A stretch of 64,000 nt of DNA. It comes from Ensifer adhaerens. Lineage in GTDB: Bacteria; Pseudomonadota; Alphaproteobacteria; Rhizobiales; Rhizobiaceae. Made by a program: the position numbers and the translations under genes. Where the stretch lies: contig NZ_CP015881.1 of assembly GCF_000697965.2 (NCBI RefSeq), positions 1,054,001-1,118,000 of the forward strand, given 5' to 3'. Positions 25,566 through 35,018 of this stretch are shown here, piece by piece; position 1 is the first letter of the stretch; each line of letters begins with the position of its first letter. The notes beneath the pieces are model-generated. The model had not been told where the DNA came from. It saw only the letters and a program-made list of their open reading frames with translations, and did no database searches.

Positions 25566-26720
25566 TCACCCCAGTTCGTTACGGATCGCCCGCATGAAGA
25601 CCTTGGCGCCGATGCCGATCAGGTCATCGGGAAAATCGTAGTCCGGATTGTGCAGCCGCGCGTGGTTCTCGCCGGCGCCGAGAAAGAACATCGCCGAAGG
25701 CGCCACGCGCCCGAAAAGCCCGAAATCCTCCGAACCCTTCATTGGCAGCACGCCCTCGCCGCGGTCACGGCTGACGCCCTCCTCGTCCATGGCCCGCTCA
25801 AGCGCCGTCACGGCGGCGTCCGCGTTGCTGCATTGGTGGAACACGTCCTCGTAGCTGATTGCCACCCTCAAGCCGGCAGCACCGGCCTCTTTCGCAGCCA
25901 GCGCCTCGGCCCGGGCGACGAGATCGGCCATGCGCGCGTCGGTCAGGGTCCGGAGCGTCGCCCAGATCTCGGCATAGCCGGGACTGATGCCGAAGGCCGC
26001 CTCGCCGAGCCGCGCATGCGTCACCGTGACCAGCGTATAGGTCTCGTCGAGCGGCCCGTTGTTACCCAGCGCCGTCAGCCTGGAAAGCAGCGCGGCAACA
26101 GCAAAGGTAGGCGCAATGCCGTCCTCCGGCGTCGAGGCATGCGCCGTCTTGCCGGACAGTGAAATCCGCATGCCGCGCGAGGCGCAATTGACCGGCCCCG
26201 TGCGAAGGGCCGCATGGCCAAAGCGTAATCCCGGAAAATTGTGCAGTGAGAAGACCAGATCCGGCTTGATGTCAGCAAATTTCGGGTCGGCAAGCACGGC
26301 CGCAGCACCGGCGCCGTTTTCCTCCGCCGGCTGGAACATCAGGATCGCCCGGCCCTTGGCCGGCCGCATTTGTCCCAGTCCCCTCGCCAGCGCCACCAGG
26401 ATCGTCATGTGCCCATCATGGCCGCAAAGATGCCCCTTGCCCGCGATCTGCGACCGGTGGCCGATTTCCGAAATCTCCTCGATCGGCAGCCCGTCGAGCT
26501 CGGCCCGCACCATGACGGTCGGACCCGGCTCGCGTCCTTCATAGATTGCCGCCACCCCGTGCCCGCCAAGGCCGGTGATCACCGCGTCCGGCTTCGTCTC
26601 AGCCAACGACGCCACGATCGTTTCCGCCGTTTCCCGCTCCTCGCCCGAGACTTCCGGCCGCCGGTGCAGGTCGCGCCGAAAAACGGTGAGCGCCTCAAGT
26701 TCACGGTCGATCAGAAACAT
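25566..26720 (-). CDS. M20-family amidohydrolase (hippurate hydrolase-like)
   Basis: 384 aa. Metal-binding motifs of the M20D/ama family: GGHGVAAI, VRAELDGLPI, GHLCGHDGHM (Cys and His ligands), MFQPAEENGAGAA with the catalytic Glu pair, and a C-terminal MKGSEDFGLFG. The dimerisation domain lies at residues about 180-290 (MRISLSGKTAHAS). It hydrolyses N-acyl amino acids such as hippurate or N-acetyl amino acids; the substrate is not determined. Single gene with the small secreted protein downstream. Confidence 0.88.
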   Translation of the reverse strand: MFLIDRELEALTVFRRDLHRRPEVSGEERETAETIVASLAETKPDAVITGLGGHGVAAIYEGREPGPTVMVRAELDGLPIEEISEIGHRSQIAGKGHLCGHDGHMTILVALARGLGQMRPAKGRAILMFQPAEENGAGAAAVLADPKFADIKPDLVFSLHNFPGLRFGHAALRTGPVNCASRGMRISLSGKTAHASTPEDGIAPTFAVAALLSRLTALGNNGPLDETYTLVTVTHARLGEAAFGISPGYAEIWATLRTLTDARMADLVARAEALAAKEAGAAGLRVAISYEDVFHQCSNADAAVTALERAMDEEGVSRDRGEGVLPMKGSEDFGLFGRVAPSAMFFLGAGENHARLHNPDYDFPDDLIGIGAKVFMRAIRNELG

Positions 26721-27241
26721 TCACGCGCCTCCGCTTCTTTATCAGGATAGAAGCTCCAGTTTCCGGCTCCACTGCTCATGCCTCTGGACAACGCATGATC
26801 CGGGTGACCTGGCCCCTTCAAAAGTCTCCCAGCCACGACCTTAAACCATCTTCGCTATTGAAAGAGAAGCGCGAAAGACGTCGTTGGACACAGCTGCAGT
26901 GGATCGACTTCAGCCCGATCTCACACTTGCTTTGCCGGTCGCACTGGAACTTGTTCGCCCAGGTCGCAACCAAGAAACCGGTTTCTCGAAACTGCGCCCA
27001 AAGTACGCACGGCTCTCGGTCTTCAAGTGAGGCCTCCAACTTGTCGCGTTGAATGATCGGTTAGCGGCTTCAGACGCGACACGTCTTTCTTCAGACTGCA
27101 CAGAGCTTGTCGCGCAAGCTGCGTCATATCCGGTTGAATGGCGTACCACACCCCAATTGCTGCAAACTCCAACTTCCCCTACATTGACCAAGTGGTAAAA
27201 AAGACGCGCGCCAAACGCGCAATCAATCAGAGGGGAACTTA
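26721..27241. other. Non-coding stretch before the BmpA operon
   Basis: 520 bases with no convincing gene. A 93-codon minus-strand frame (26910-27191) is Ser/Arg-rich and lacks a ribosome site. The last 60 bases before 27242 should hold the promoter and the GAGGGGAAC ribosome site of the transporter operon. Confidence 0.5.
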
Positions 27242-28267
27242 ATGCAAAGCGATTCCTTCAATTTTGCCATTTCCAGAAGAACCCTGATCAAAGCTGCTGG
27301 CGCTTCCGCCGTGGTGGCGGCGACGGGTCTGCCGGGCCGTCTGCTCGCTGCGGATCCGATAAAGGTGGCGGCCATCTACACCGTTCCGGTCGAGCAGCAG
27401 TGGGTCAGTCGTATCCACAAGGCAGCGAATGCAGCCAAGGAGCGCGGCGACATCGAATATGTCTATTCGGAAAACACCGCGAACAACGATTACGAGCGCG
27501 TCATGCGTGAGTATTGCGAGGCAGGTCACAAGTTGATCCTGGGCGAGGTCTTCGGCGTCGAGGATGCGGCCCGCACGGTTGCCAAAGACTACCCGGATGT
27601 CGCCTTTCTGATGGGCTCGAGCTTCAAGCCCGACGCCGCTATTCCGAACTTCTCAGTTTTCGACAACTATATCCAGGACGCATCCTATCTGTCCGGCCTT
27701 GTCGCCGGCGCAATGACGAAGTCCAAGAACATCGGCATGGTGGGAGGCTATCCGATCCCAGAGGTTAACCGGCTGATGAATGCATTCATGGCCGGCGTGA
27801 AGGAAGTGGCCCCGGACACCAAATTCCAGGTCGCCTTCATCGGCTCATGGTTCGATCCGCCAAAGGCCAAAGAGACCGCTTTCGCCCAGATCGATGGGGG
27901 TGCGGACTTGCTATATGCCGAACGTTTTGGTGTGTCCGACGCCGCCAAGGAGAAGAAGGTCTTGGCCATCGGCAATGTCATCGATACCCAGGCGGACTAT
28001 CCGGACACCGTTGTCGCATCCGCACTGTGGCATTTCGAACCGACGCTAGACAAGGCGATCAGCGAAGTGAAGGCCGGCGCGTTCAAGGCTGACGACTATG
28101 GCATCTATTCCTTCATGAAAAACGGCGGCTGTTCACTGGCGCCTTTCGGCACCTTTGAGAGCAAGGTTCCGGACGCCATCAAGGTCAAGGTCGCGGAAAA
28201 GGAAAAGATGATCAAGGACGGTTCGTTCGCCGTCGAGATCAACGACGCCGAGCCGAAGTCGACCTAG
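27242..28267 (+). CDS. BmpA/Med-family ABC transporter substrate-binding protein
   Basis: 341 aa with a Tat-type signal (SRRTLIKAAGASAVVAATG, then LLAAD). The mature part begins IKVAAIYTVPVEQQWVSRIH, the BMP fold of nucleoside-binding lipoprotein relatives. It contains SFKPDAAIPNFSVFDNYIQDASYLSG and VGGYPIPEVNRLMNAF, with conserved ligand-loop Asn and Asp. It lacks a lipobox, so it is a soluble periplasmic receptor. First gene of an operon with one ATPase, two permeases and a deaminase. This points to uptake of nucleosides or nucleobases. GAGGGGAAC lies six bases before ATG. Confidence 0.88.
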   Translation: MQSDSFNFAISRRTLIKAAGASAVVAATGLPGRLLAADPIKVAAIYTVPVEQQWVSRIHKAANAAKERGDIEYVYSENTANNDYERVMREYCEAGHKLILGEVFGVEDAARTVAKDYPDVAFLMGSSFKPDAAIPNFSVFDNYIQDASYLSGLVAGAMTKSKNIGMVGGYPIPEVNRLMNAFMAGVKEVAPDTKFQVAFIGSWFDPPKAKETAFAQIDGGADLLYAERFGVSDAAKEKKVLAIGNVIDTQADYPDTVVASALWHFEPTLDKAISEVKAGAFKADDYGIYSFMKNGGCSLAPFGTFESKVPDAIKVKVAEKEKMIKDGSFAVEINDAEPKST

Positions 28268-28396
28268 CCTTCCTTCCTCGCGTTCATGGGAGAAGTGGTC
28301 GGCTGTGGCGGACCAGGAATTACACTTCGCCAACAGCGACCATTCTCTCCTTGGACGGGAAAGGAAGTCCCCACAACTCCTCTTCCGGTCGCCGAC

Positions 28397-29926
28397 GTGT
28401 CTAGCAAAACCGCCCTTCGTCTTTCCCGCATCAGCAAGCGCTTCGGCCCACTCAGGGCTAACGACGCCATTTCGTTTGAACTCAAGCAGGGCGAAGTCAT
28501 AGCACTTCTCGGGGAGAACGGCGCCGGCAAGACGACTCTGATGAACATTCTGTTCGGCCACTACGTCGCCGACGAAGGAACCGTCGAGGCATTTGGCAAG
28601 CCGCTGCCGCCGGGAGATCCGCGCGCTGCCATAGATGCCGGCGTCGGCATGGTTCACCAGCACTTCACCCTCGCTGACAACATGACGGTGCAGGAAAACA
28701 TTGCGCTTGGCACGCAGAGCATTTGGCGCCTGCGGCTCGACCGGGCCGCCGCGCGACGGCGCATCGAGCGATTGTCCGCCGATTTCGGCCTCGCCGTCGA
28801 CCCCACAGCTACCGTCTCCAGCCTTTCAGTCGGCGAGCGACAGCGCGTCGAGATTCTAAAGGCTCTTTATCGCGAAGCCCGAATCCTAATCATGGACGAG
28901 CCGACGGCTGTCTTAACCCCCGCCGAGACTGAGGCACTGTTCCGGACGCTGAAGCTGCTCGTCGCCAAAGGCCTGTCGATCATCTTTATCTCTCATAAAT
29001 TACACGAAGTGATGGCCGTCAGCGATCGTGTGCTGGTTCTGCGTTCCGGCCAGCTCGTAGGTGAGCGCGAAACAGGTTCGACCGATCGCAAAGAACTGGC
29101 AGCGCTCATGGTTGGAAAAGAGGTCAAGCCAGCCAACGTCAGTCCGCTGAAGCTCGGAGCACCGCTGCTGGCACTCGAACAGGTCTCCGCAACGGCCTAC
29201 AACGGGGCGGGCCTCGACAAAGTATCGCTCACCCTCACAGCCGGTGAAATCACCGGAATTGCCGGCGTCGCCGGTAATGGTCAGGCTGTCCTTGCTGCCC
29301 TTATCGCCGGCATCCGGCGTCCCACCAGCGGCAGCATTTCCATCGCTGGACGGGACGTCGCCGACTGGTCGCCGCGCGCCGCGCTCGCACATGGCGTGGC
29401 CCGCATTCCGGAAGACCGCCACGCTATCGGCAGCATCGGCGACATGAGCGTGACGGAAAATGTCATCGCCGAACGCTACCGAAGCCCTCGGTTCAGCCGC
29501 ATGGGCTTCCTGAATTGGAAAGCCGCCGGGCGTTTCGCAGAGAAACTCATTGCCGACTACGACGTCAAATGCCCTTCGCCCGAAGCACGCATACGCCTAC
29601 TCTCAGGCGGCAACATGCAGAAGCTCATTCTCGGCCGGGCCCTTGATGCCGACCCCGCGGTCATTCTGGCAAGTCAGCCGACACGCGGCCTCGATGTCGG
29701 CGCCGTCGCCTATGTTCATCGCATGCTGCTCTTAGCGCGAGATCGGGGCGCCGCGATATTGCTCATTTCGGAAGATCTCGAAGAAGTCCTGGCATTGTCC
29801 GACCGCATCTTCGTTATGTTCAAGGGGCGCCTTTCCACACCCTCTGCAAGGGGCGAACGCAACATTCGGGAACTGGGGGAACTGATGGCGGGCCACAGCG
29901 GGGAGCGCGGCGATCATGCGGCTTGA
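28397..29926 (+). CDS. BmpA-associated ABC transporter ATPase (two ABC domains)
   Basis: About 509 aa as taken from GTG 28397; an upstream ATG at 28286 would add 37 residues of non-family sequence. Two nucleotide-binding domains. The first has Walker A LLGENGAGKTTLM, signature SLSVGERQRVEI and Walker B ILIMDEPTA. The second is the degenerate ribose/nucleoside type with GVAGNGQAVL, signature LLSGGNMQKLI and AVILASQPTRGLD. Such double ATPases serve carbohydrate- and nucleoside-type importers (RbsA/YufO class). Overlaps the first permease gene by 11 bp. Confidence 0.9.
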   Translation: MSSKTALRLSRISKRFGPLRANDAISFELKQGEVIALLGENGAGKTTLMNILFGHYVADEGTVEAFGKPLPPGDPRAAIDAGVGMVHQHFTLADNMTVQENIALGTQSIWRLRLDRAAARRRIERLSADFGLAVDPTATVSSLSVGERQRVEILKALYREARILIMDEPTAVLTPAETEALFRTLKLLVAKGLSIIFISHKLHEVMAVSDRVLVLRSGQLVGERETGSTDRKELAALMVGKEVKPANVSPLKLGAPLLALEQVSATAYNGAGLDKVSLTLTAGEITGIAGVAGNGQAVLAALIAGIRRPTSGSISIAGRDVADWSPRAALAHGVARIPEDRHAIGSIGDMSVTENVIAERYRSPRFSRMGFLNWKAAGRFAEKLIADYDVKCPSPEARIRLLSGGNMQKLILGRALDADPAVILASQPTRGLDVGAVAYVHRMLLLARDRGAAILLISEDLEEVLALSDRIFVMFKGRLSTPSARGERNIRELGELMAGHSGERGDHAA

Positions 29927-30965
29927 ACCGAAACCCGCGCTGTCCCTGGCGATCACCTTGCTGTTTCCGCTGGCTGCCATAGGCACCACACTGGTGCTGA
30001 CGTCGGTACTGGTTCTCGCCGCCGGCGCTTCCCCACTGTCCGTCTTCTATCTTGTGGCGAAGGGGGCGGCCGGCTCACAGTTCGCATTCCTAGAGACCTT
30101 GACCCGGGCGACGCCACTGATCTTCACGGGTTTGGCGATCGCCGTCGCCTTTCGGGCAAAGCTCTGGAACATCGGCGCAGAAGCCCAACTCTACATCGGT
30201 GGCGTCGTCACCGTGGCGCTGGGAACGGGCGCACTGCCCCTGCCTTCGGTTGTTCTAATCCCGGTAATTATGGTCGCCGTCATGGCCGCAGGCGCGTTGC
30301 TTCTGCTCGGCCCAGCCGTGCTGAAGACGCGTTTCGGCGTCGACGAGGTGGTCACAACGTTGCTGCTTAACTTCATCGTCCTGCTGTTCGTGTCGATGCT
30401 GCTCGAAGGTGTGCTCAAGGATCCGATGGGGCTCGGCTGGCCGCAATCGCAGAAGGTCATTGCCGAAGCACAACTGCCGCGCCTTATCCGGGGCAAGCGC
30501 CTGCACTATGGCTTCATCATCGCCCTTGCTTCGGCCGTCCTCATCTGGATCGTCATGAAAAAGACGGTTCTCGGTTACGAAATGCGCGCCGTCGGCATCA
30601 ATCCCGAGGGCGCACGTTTTGTCGGAATTCTGGTCGACCGCACTCTGATGAAGACGGCGTTGCTTTCGGGAGGACTGGCCGCTCTCGCGGGTTTTTCCGA
30701 AGTCTCCGGGCTCAAAGGCAACCTGACGCTCGACCTGTCGCCAGGCTACGGCTACGCGGGCATCGTCGTCGCTATGCTGGCCATGCTGAATCCGCTCGGC
30801 GTCATCGCCTCTGCCATCTTCGTCGCCGGCATCTTCGTCGGCGCAGATGCCATGAGCCGAGTGGCCAAGGTACCGAGTTACATAGCCGACGTCATGGTCG
30901 CCACCTCGTTACTGACGATGGTTGTCGCGATCCTTCTGACGCGATTCCGAATCAGGTGGAGGTGA
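29916..30965 (+). CDS. ABC transporter permease (YufP/NupP-like)
   Basis: 349 aa, about nine membrane helices in the BPD_transp_2 fold. It contains AEAQLYIGGVVTVALG, GVDEVVTTLLLNFIVLLFVS (cytosolic coupling region) and GINPEGARFVGI. It overlaps the ATPase gene and ends one base before the second permease. Forms the membrane channel with the partner permease. Confidence 0.9.
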   Translation: MRLEPKPALSLAITLLFPLAAIGTTLVLTSVLVLAAGASPLSVFYLVAKGAAGSQFAFLETLTRATPLIFTGLAIAVAFRAKLWNIGAEAQLYIGGVVTVALGTGALPLPSVVLIPVIMVAVMAAGALLLLGPAVLKTRFGVDEVVTTLLLNFIVLLFVSMLLEGVLKDPMGLGWPQSQKVIAEAQLPRLIRGKRLHYGFIIALASAVLIWIVMKKTVLGYEMRAVGINPEGARFVGILVDRTLMKTALLSGGLAALAGFSEVSGLKGNLTLDLSPGYGYAGIVVAMLAMLNPLGVIASAIFVAGIFVGADAMSRVAKVPSYIADVMVATSLLTMVVAILLTRFRIRWR

Positions 30966-30966
30966 C

Positions 30967-31908
30967 ATGGACGCGCTCGAAATCCTCTTCACCGCTTCTT
31001 TCTGGGTTGCCGCAATCCGCATAGCATCTCCGCTGATTTTCGCGACGATGGGCGAGTTGATCTGCGAGCGCGCGGGCGTTCTTAACCTCGGCATCGAGGG
31101 GATCATGACGGTAGGCGCTTTCGCCGGCTGGTTTACCGTATATTCCGGCGGCGATCTTTGGGCCGGCTTGCTGGTCGCTGCCCTTTTCGGTGCCATGTTC
31201 GGCCTGCTGCATGCGACGCTTACGGTACCACTCGGCCTTTCGCAGCACGTCGTCGGCATCGGTGTTACGCTACTTGCCACAAGCCTTACCTATTTCGTCT
31301 ATCGCCTTGCGCTGCCCGAAGTGACGTCGCCGCCCAAAATCGAGCCGTTCCAGCCCCTGCCGATCCCGGGCTTATCCAGCATCCCGGTCGTTGGCGAGGC
31401 GCTGTTTACCCAGACGCCATTGACCTATCTCGCATTCATCTCGGTTGCAGCCGTTGCCTGGATCCTCTATCGCACGCCCATCGGTCTCGCCGTTCGTGCT
31501 GCCGGCGAAAATCCGTCAGCGGTCGAAGCGCAGGGCATTTCGGTCACGGGCATCCGCATGGGCGCCGTTGTCGTCGGTAGCGCGTTAATGGCGGTCGGCG
31601 GTGCCTTTCTCACCACCTCGGCTTTCAACTCGTTCTTCTTCCAGATGATCAATGGACGCGGCTGGATTTGCATCGCACTCGTCGTCTTTGGCTCCTGGCG
31701 GCCAGGAAAGGCACTGATCGGCGCCGTCCTCTTCGCCGCCTTCGATGCCTATCAGGTTCGTCTGCAGCAAATTTCGGGCGGCATCGTGCCCTATCAGGTT
31801 TTCCTGATGATGCCCTATGCGCTGTCGATCCTGGCGCTGATCCTGGTCGCACGTCGTGCCGCATACCCTAAAGCTTTGATGATCCCGTACCAGAAAGGCG
31901 AAAGATGA
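30967..31908 (+). CDS. ABC transporter permease (YufQ/NupQ-like)
   Basis: 313 aa, about eight helices, BPD_transp_2 family. It contains the family N-terminus PLIFATMGELICERAGVLNLGIEGIM (key E-x-x-G-x-x-N-x-G-x-E-G) and the coupling loop VRAAGENPSAVEAQGISV. Stop overlaps the start of the deaminase (ATGA at 31905-31908), showing tight operon structure. Confidence 0.92.
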   Translation: MDALEILFTASFWVAAIRIASPLIFATMGELICERAGVLNLGIEGIMTVGAFAGWFTVYSGGDLWAGLLVAALFGAMFGLLHATLTVPLGLSQHVVGIGVTLLATSLTYFVYRLALPEVTSPPKIEPFQPLPIPGLSSIPVVGEALFTQTPLTYLAFISVAAVAWILYRTPIGLAVRAAGENPSAVEAQGISVTGIRMGAVVVGSALMAVGGAFLTTSAFNSFFFQMINGRGWICIALVVFGSWRPGKALIGAVLFAAFDAYQVRLQQISGGIVPYQVFLMMPYALSILALILVARRAAYPKALMIPYQKGER

Positions 31909-33196
31909 GTTTTGACCTGATCGTAAAAGGTGGCACGCTACCCGATGGCAACGTCGCCGACATCGGCATCAAGGGCGATAGGATCGCCGCGATCGAGCCA
32001 CGCATCGATGCCGAGGCTGGTCGTGTCGTCGACGCCTCGGGCGACCTCGTCAGTCAGCCCTTTGTCGATCCGCATTTCCATATGGACGCAACGTTGTCCT
32101 ACGGCCTGCCACGTATCAATGCCTCAGGTACGCTGCTCGAAGGCATCGCGCTGTGGGGCGAACTCAAGCTGCTCCTGACCCACGAGGCCGTCAAGCAGCG
32201 GGCGCTAGCTTATTGCGACTGGGCGGTCTCGATGGGTCTCCTCCTATCCGCACCCATGTCGATACATGCGATGACCGCCTTCTTGCGGTGGAAGCACTGC
32301 TAGAGGTCAAGAAGGAGATCGCCCCCTATATCGACCTCCAGCTTGTCGCCTTCCCGCAGGACGGGTTCTATCGCTCGCCGAATGCTCGCGAAAACACCAT
32401 CCGCGCCCTCGACATGGGCGTCGACATCGTCGGTGGCATTCCGCATTTTGAGCGGACCATGTCCGACGGCACGCGTTCCGTTACCGAACTATGCGAGATC
32501 GCGGTAAAGCGCGGCCTGATGGTCGACCTGCATTGTGACGAGACGGACGACCCGTTATCGCGCCATATCGAGCAGCTTGCCTATGAGACCCAGAGGCTCG
32601 GCCTGCAAGGCCGGGTAGCTGCCTCGCACCTTACATCGATGCATTCGATGGATAACTACTACGTCTCGAAGCTACTGCCGCTGATTGCGGAAGCCGACAT
32701 CTCAGTGATCCCCAATCCACTCATAAACATCATGCTTCAGGGGCGCCACGACACCTACCCTAAGCGCCGTGGCCTGACGCGAGTGCCCGAGATGCTGAAG
32801 GCCGGCATCCGCACCGGTTGGGGTCAGGATTGCGTGCTCGATCCCTGGTATTCCCTCGGTACAGCCGATATGCTCGACGTCGCCTTCATGGGAATGCACG
32901 TCGCCCAGATGTCCTCGCCCACAGACATGCGCACCTGCTTCGACATGGTCACCAAGATCAATGCCGAGATTATGGGCCTCGATCATCTCGGTCTAGTCGT
33001 GGGCAAATCCGCAAGCCTCGTCGTACTCCATGCGGGCAACCCCATCGGGGCGGTGCGCCTGCGTGCCGAGCGGCTTTGTGTCGTCGCAAAGGGCAAGGTC
33101 GTGGCAGAACGCGAAAAGCGCGATACGACTCTGTCCATTAAGGGCCGTCCCGCGACCATCAACCGCCGTCACATTGTGCCACTGCAAGCGTTTTGA
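31905..33196 (+). pseudogene. Cytosine deaminase/amidohydrolase-like gene with a single-base frameshift
   Basis: Two overlapping frames form one CodA-like amidohydrolase of about 430 aa. Frame 1 (31905-32303) has PFVDPHFHMDATLSYG (metal-binding HxH type). It should continue ..AVSMGLL(A)IRTHVDTCDDRLLAVEAL, which is read in the frame ending at 33196. One base is missing near 32240-32250 (CTCCTCCTATCC; a G is expected before CTATCC). The second frame has LMVDLHCDETDDPLS, ASHLTSMHS and GWGQDCVLDPW, all metal- or substrate-site motifs of cytosine deaminase. Coupled to the BmpA transporter, it would deaminate imported nucleobase-like compounds. Mutation or assembly error cannot be told apart. Confidence 0.78.
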
Positions 33197-33543
33197 TATG
33201 CGCGCGCACCCGTGCACCGAAGCGCCAACATCTTTGACTTCCCCTAAACATTGGAGGCCTGCGCCTCCAGATAGGGCAGATCACGATGCCAACACCACGA
33301 CGTTCGGCCTGGTTGGCAATGTCGCCGAGCGTGGCTTTGCGCTGCAGCAGTGCTTTCCGAAATCCCTCGATCGCGACCGGAAGACCGATCTGTTCCCGCA
33401 CCAGAACGCAACAACACTTTGCCACCTTGCCCCGGTCGCATGAGATCGAGTTTGGCTGCTATCACGGCCTCGATCCTGTTTGGAGGAAACCTTCCTTTCA
33501 CCGAGCAAGTCAAGCTCTCACTTGAAACCTCACTTGTCAGTGT
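33197..33543. other. Non-coding stretch, possible gene relic
   Basis: On the minus strand a frame near 33250-33425 reads EQIGLPVAIEGFRKALLQRK and then ATLGDIANQAERRGVGIVI, which looks protein-like but has no start and is followed by broken sequence. I could not assign it. The rest holds the vapBC promoter. Confidence 0.3.
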
Positions 33544-33565
33544 GTATATGCAAATGTATATGCAA
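33544..33565 (+). repeat. Tandem 12-bp repeat in the vapBC promoter
   Basis: GTATATGCAA occurs at 33544-33553 and 33556-33565, with a 12-bp period, directly before the vapB ribosome site. Such repeats are usual VapBC autoregulation operators. Confidence 0.5.
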
Positions 33566-33576
33566 TGGAGAGTTTT

Positions 33577-33843
33577 ATGCCGCAGATTAGACACAACGAA
33601 CCTCCTGCGAGGGAAGCTAAGCTCTTCCGGAATAACAAGAGCCAGGCTGTTCGCATCCCGGCTGACTTTGAGCTTCCTGGCGATCGAGTGATGATCCATC
33701 GCGACGGGGATCGGCTCATAATAGAGCCGCTGCGTCGCAAGAACCTGCTGGAAGTCTTGGCAGGTCTGGATCCTCTTGGGCCTGAAGATCAGTTCCCGGA
33801 TATTGACGAGACTTTGTTGCCCGCCAAGGAAATCGACCTGTGA
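33577..33843 (+). CDS. vapB: VapB-type antitoxin
   Basis: 88 aa from ATG 33577 (GGAG eight bases upstream; ATG 33565 lies within the repeat and is less likely). AbrB/SpoVT-type N-terminus AKLFRNNKSQAVRIPADFEL with the LFRNxxSQAVRxP signature of VapB. The C-terminal part (DETLLPAKEIDL) would wrap around the toxin. The gene overlaps vapC by four bases and likely autoregulates through the upstream repeats. Confidence 0.9.
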   Translation: MPQIRHNEPPAREAKLFRNNKSQAVRIPADFELPGDRVMIHRDGDRLIIEPLRRKNLLEVLAGLDPLGPEDQFPDIDETLLPAKEIDL

Positions 33844-34277
33844 GCAACCTTTTCATGCTGGACACAAATATCGTGTCCGAGTTGGCTCGGAACCCGAGAG
33901 GGCAGGTCGCTGAACGTATTGCGGCGGTCGGGTCGGAGGCAATCTGCGTCAGCATCATAACGGCGGCAGAATTGCGTTATGGATGCGCCAAGAAGGGTTC
34001 CCCAAAGCTGCTTGCCCAAATCGAAGCCCTTCTAGAAAGCATTCTGGTGCTCGCGCTCGACGTGCCCGCCGACGCCAAGTACGGCAACATCCGCACTGAG
34101 TTGGAAGCTGCAGGCAAACCAATCGGCCCAAATGACCTATTGATCGCTGCTCATGCCTGTGCCGCAGGCGCAGTCCTCGTCACAGCCAATGCCCGTGAGT
34201 TCACGCGCATTCCCAACCTTCGGGTTGAAAACTGGCTGGACGCGACCTCAAAGCAACTTAGGGGTGCCTCCAACTGA
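33840..34277 (+). CDS. vapC: VapC-type PIN-domain ribonuclease toxin
   Basis: 145 aa from GTG 33840 overlapping the vapB stop. PIN-domain acidic residues: FMLDTNIVSELAR (Asp), ITAAELRYG (Glu), GPNDLLIAAHA (Asp), and the VTANAREFTRI end. VapC toxins cleave tRNA or rRNA. Partner of the VapB antitoxin upstream; the intact pair probably stabilises the replicon. Confidence 0.93.
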   Translation: MSNLFMLDTNIVSELARNPRGQVAERIAAVGSEAICVSIITAAELRYGCAKKGSPKLLAQIEALLESILVLALDVPADAKYGNIRTELEAAGKPIGPNDLLIAAHACAAGAVLVTANAREFTRIPNLRVENWLDATSKQLRGASN

Positions 34278-34553
34278 GAGATGATCAAGTTAGGCAAGGC
34301 TCCAGCATCCGCAATGCCGGTGCCGCTTAACAGCTTGCACAGGAGCCAGATCATCTCGGGCGTCAGCCCGAAAACTTCAAAGAAGCTCGACCAAAGATTT
34401 CAGCGCAGAGTTTTGGACTTCTCCCAGGGCGGGAAGTAAGCTAAGATTCAACCTGTTCGATATGAGCGGCACCGTGTGCTTCCGGACGACGCGATCTTCG
34501 CTGTGAGACCGTCCGGCCACATTTCCTCGCCGGACTCTCACAGGAGAGTCGCC

Positions 34554-34802
34554 ATGTCGAAACCTTTGAAGAATGTACTGGAACCGTCAAACGAGGCGGG
34601 TGCGCAACATGACGTCGCGGTGGCGGCGGCTGTGGAACTTGCGATGGAGTTTTACGGCTGCGACGCCGTGACCGCTGCGGCCAAGCGCGCATTCGAGGCC
34701 AGGGATCTCAATCGCGAAAGCCATTACCGGTTCTGGCTTCATATCTTCAAATCCCTGAAAGCCAATCCACGCCTAATCAACGAAATCTGCCAGCCGGGGT
34801 GA
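34554..34802 (+). CDS. Small hypothetical protein
   Basis: 82 aa from ATG 34554, with CAGGAGAG six bases upstream. Predicted helical: HDVAVAAAVELAMEFYGCDAVTAAAKRAFEAR (key A/L/E positions), then HYRFWLHIFKSLKANPRLINE. No family recognised. Monocistronic, between vapC and the polyamine-type importer. The upstream 270 bp hold no clear gene, although a minus-strand frame there looks partly coding. Confidence 0.5.
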   Translation: MSKPLKNVLEPSNEAGAQHDVAVAAAVELAMEFYGCDAVTAAAKRAFEARDLNRESHYRFWLHIFKSLKANPRLINEICQPG

Positions 34803-34915
34803 CAGAGCGGCTGCCTGTGGCAACGCGCCTAAACCCAAGCGCGGATTCATAGAGCTTGAGGCCCTCAAGACCGAATCCGCTTTGAGCCGTCGGCCAGTTC
34901 AGCGAATGCAACACG

Positions 34916-34958
34916 ATTGATATGATTTCAGTATCAATACCGGGAAATCGATATTGGA
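34916..34958 (+). promoter_or_regulatory. Candidate operator of the PotD-like operon (shared motif copy 1)
   Basis: ATTGATA (34916-34922) and TATCAAT (34932-34938) form an inverted repeat. TATCAAT, then ten bases, then CGATATTGGA (34949-34958) is repeated with the same spacing upstream of the dioxygenase gene (38874-38900). The site lies 61 bp before the ATG at 35019. Confidence 0.6.
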
Positions 34959-35018
34959 GATCGCAAGACTGGCTGGCGCAATGTCACCGTACCGACAACA
35001 CCAACAAAGGGGATCGTC

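Noticed and set aside
26910..27191. 93-codon minus-strand frame in the gap before the BmpA operon
   Set aside because: Ser/Arg-rich, no ribosome site, no domain.
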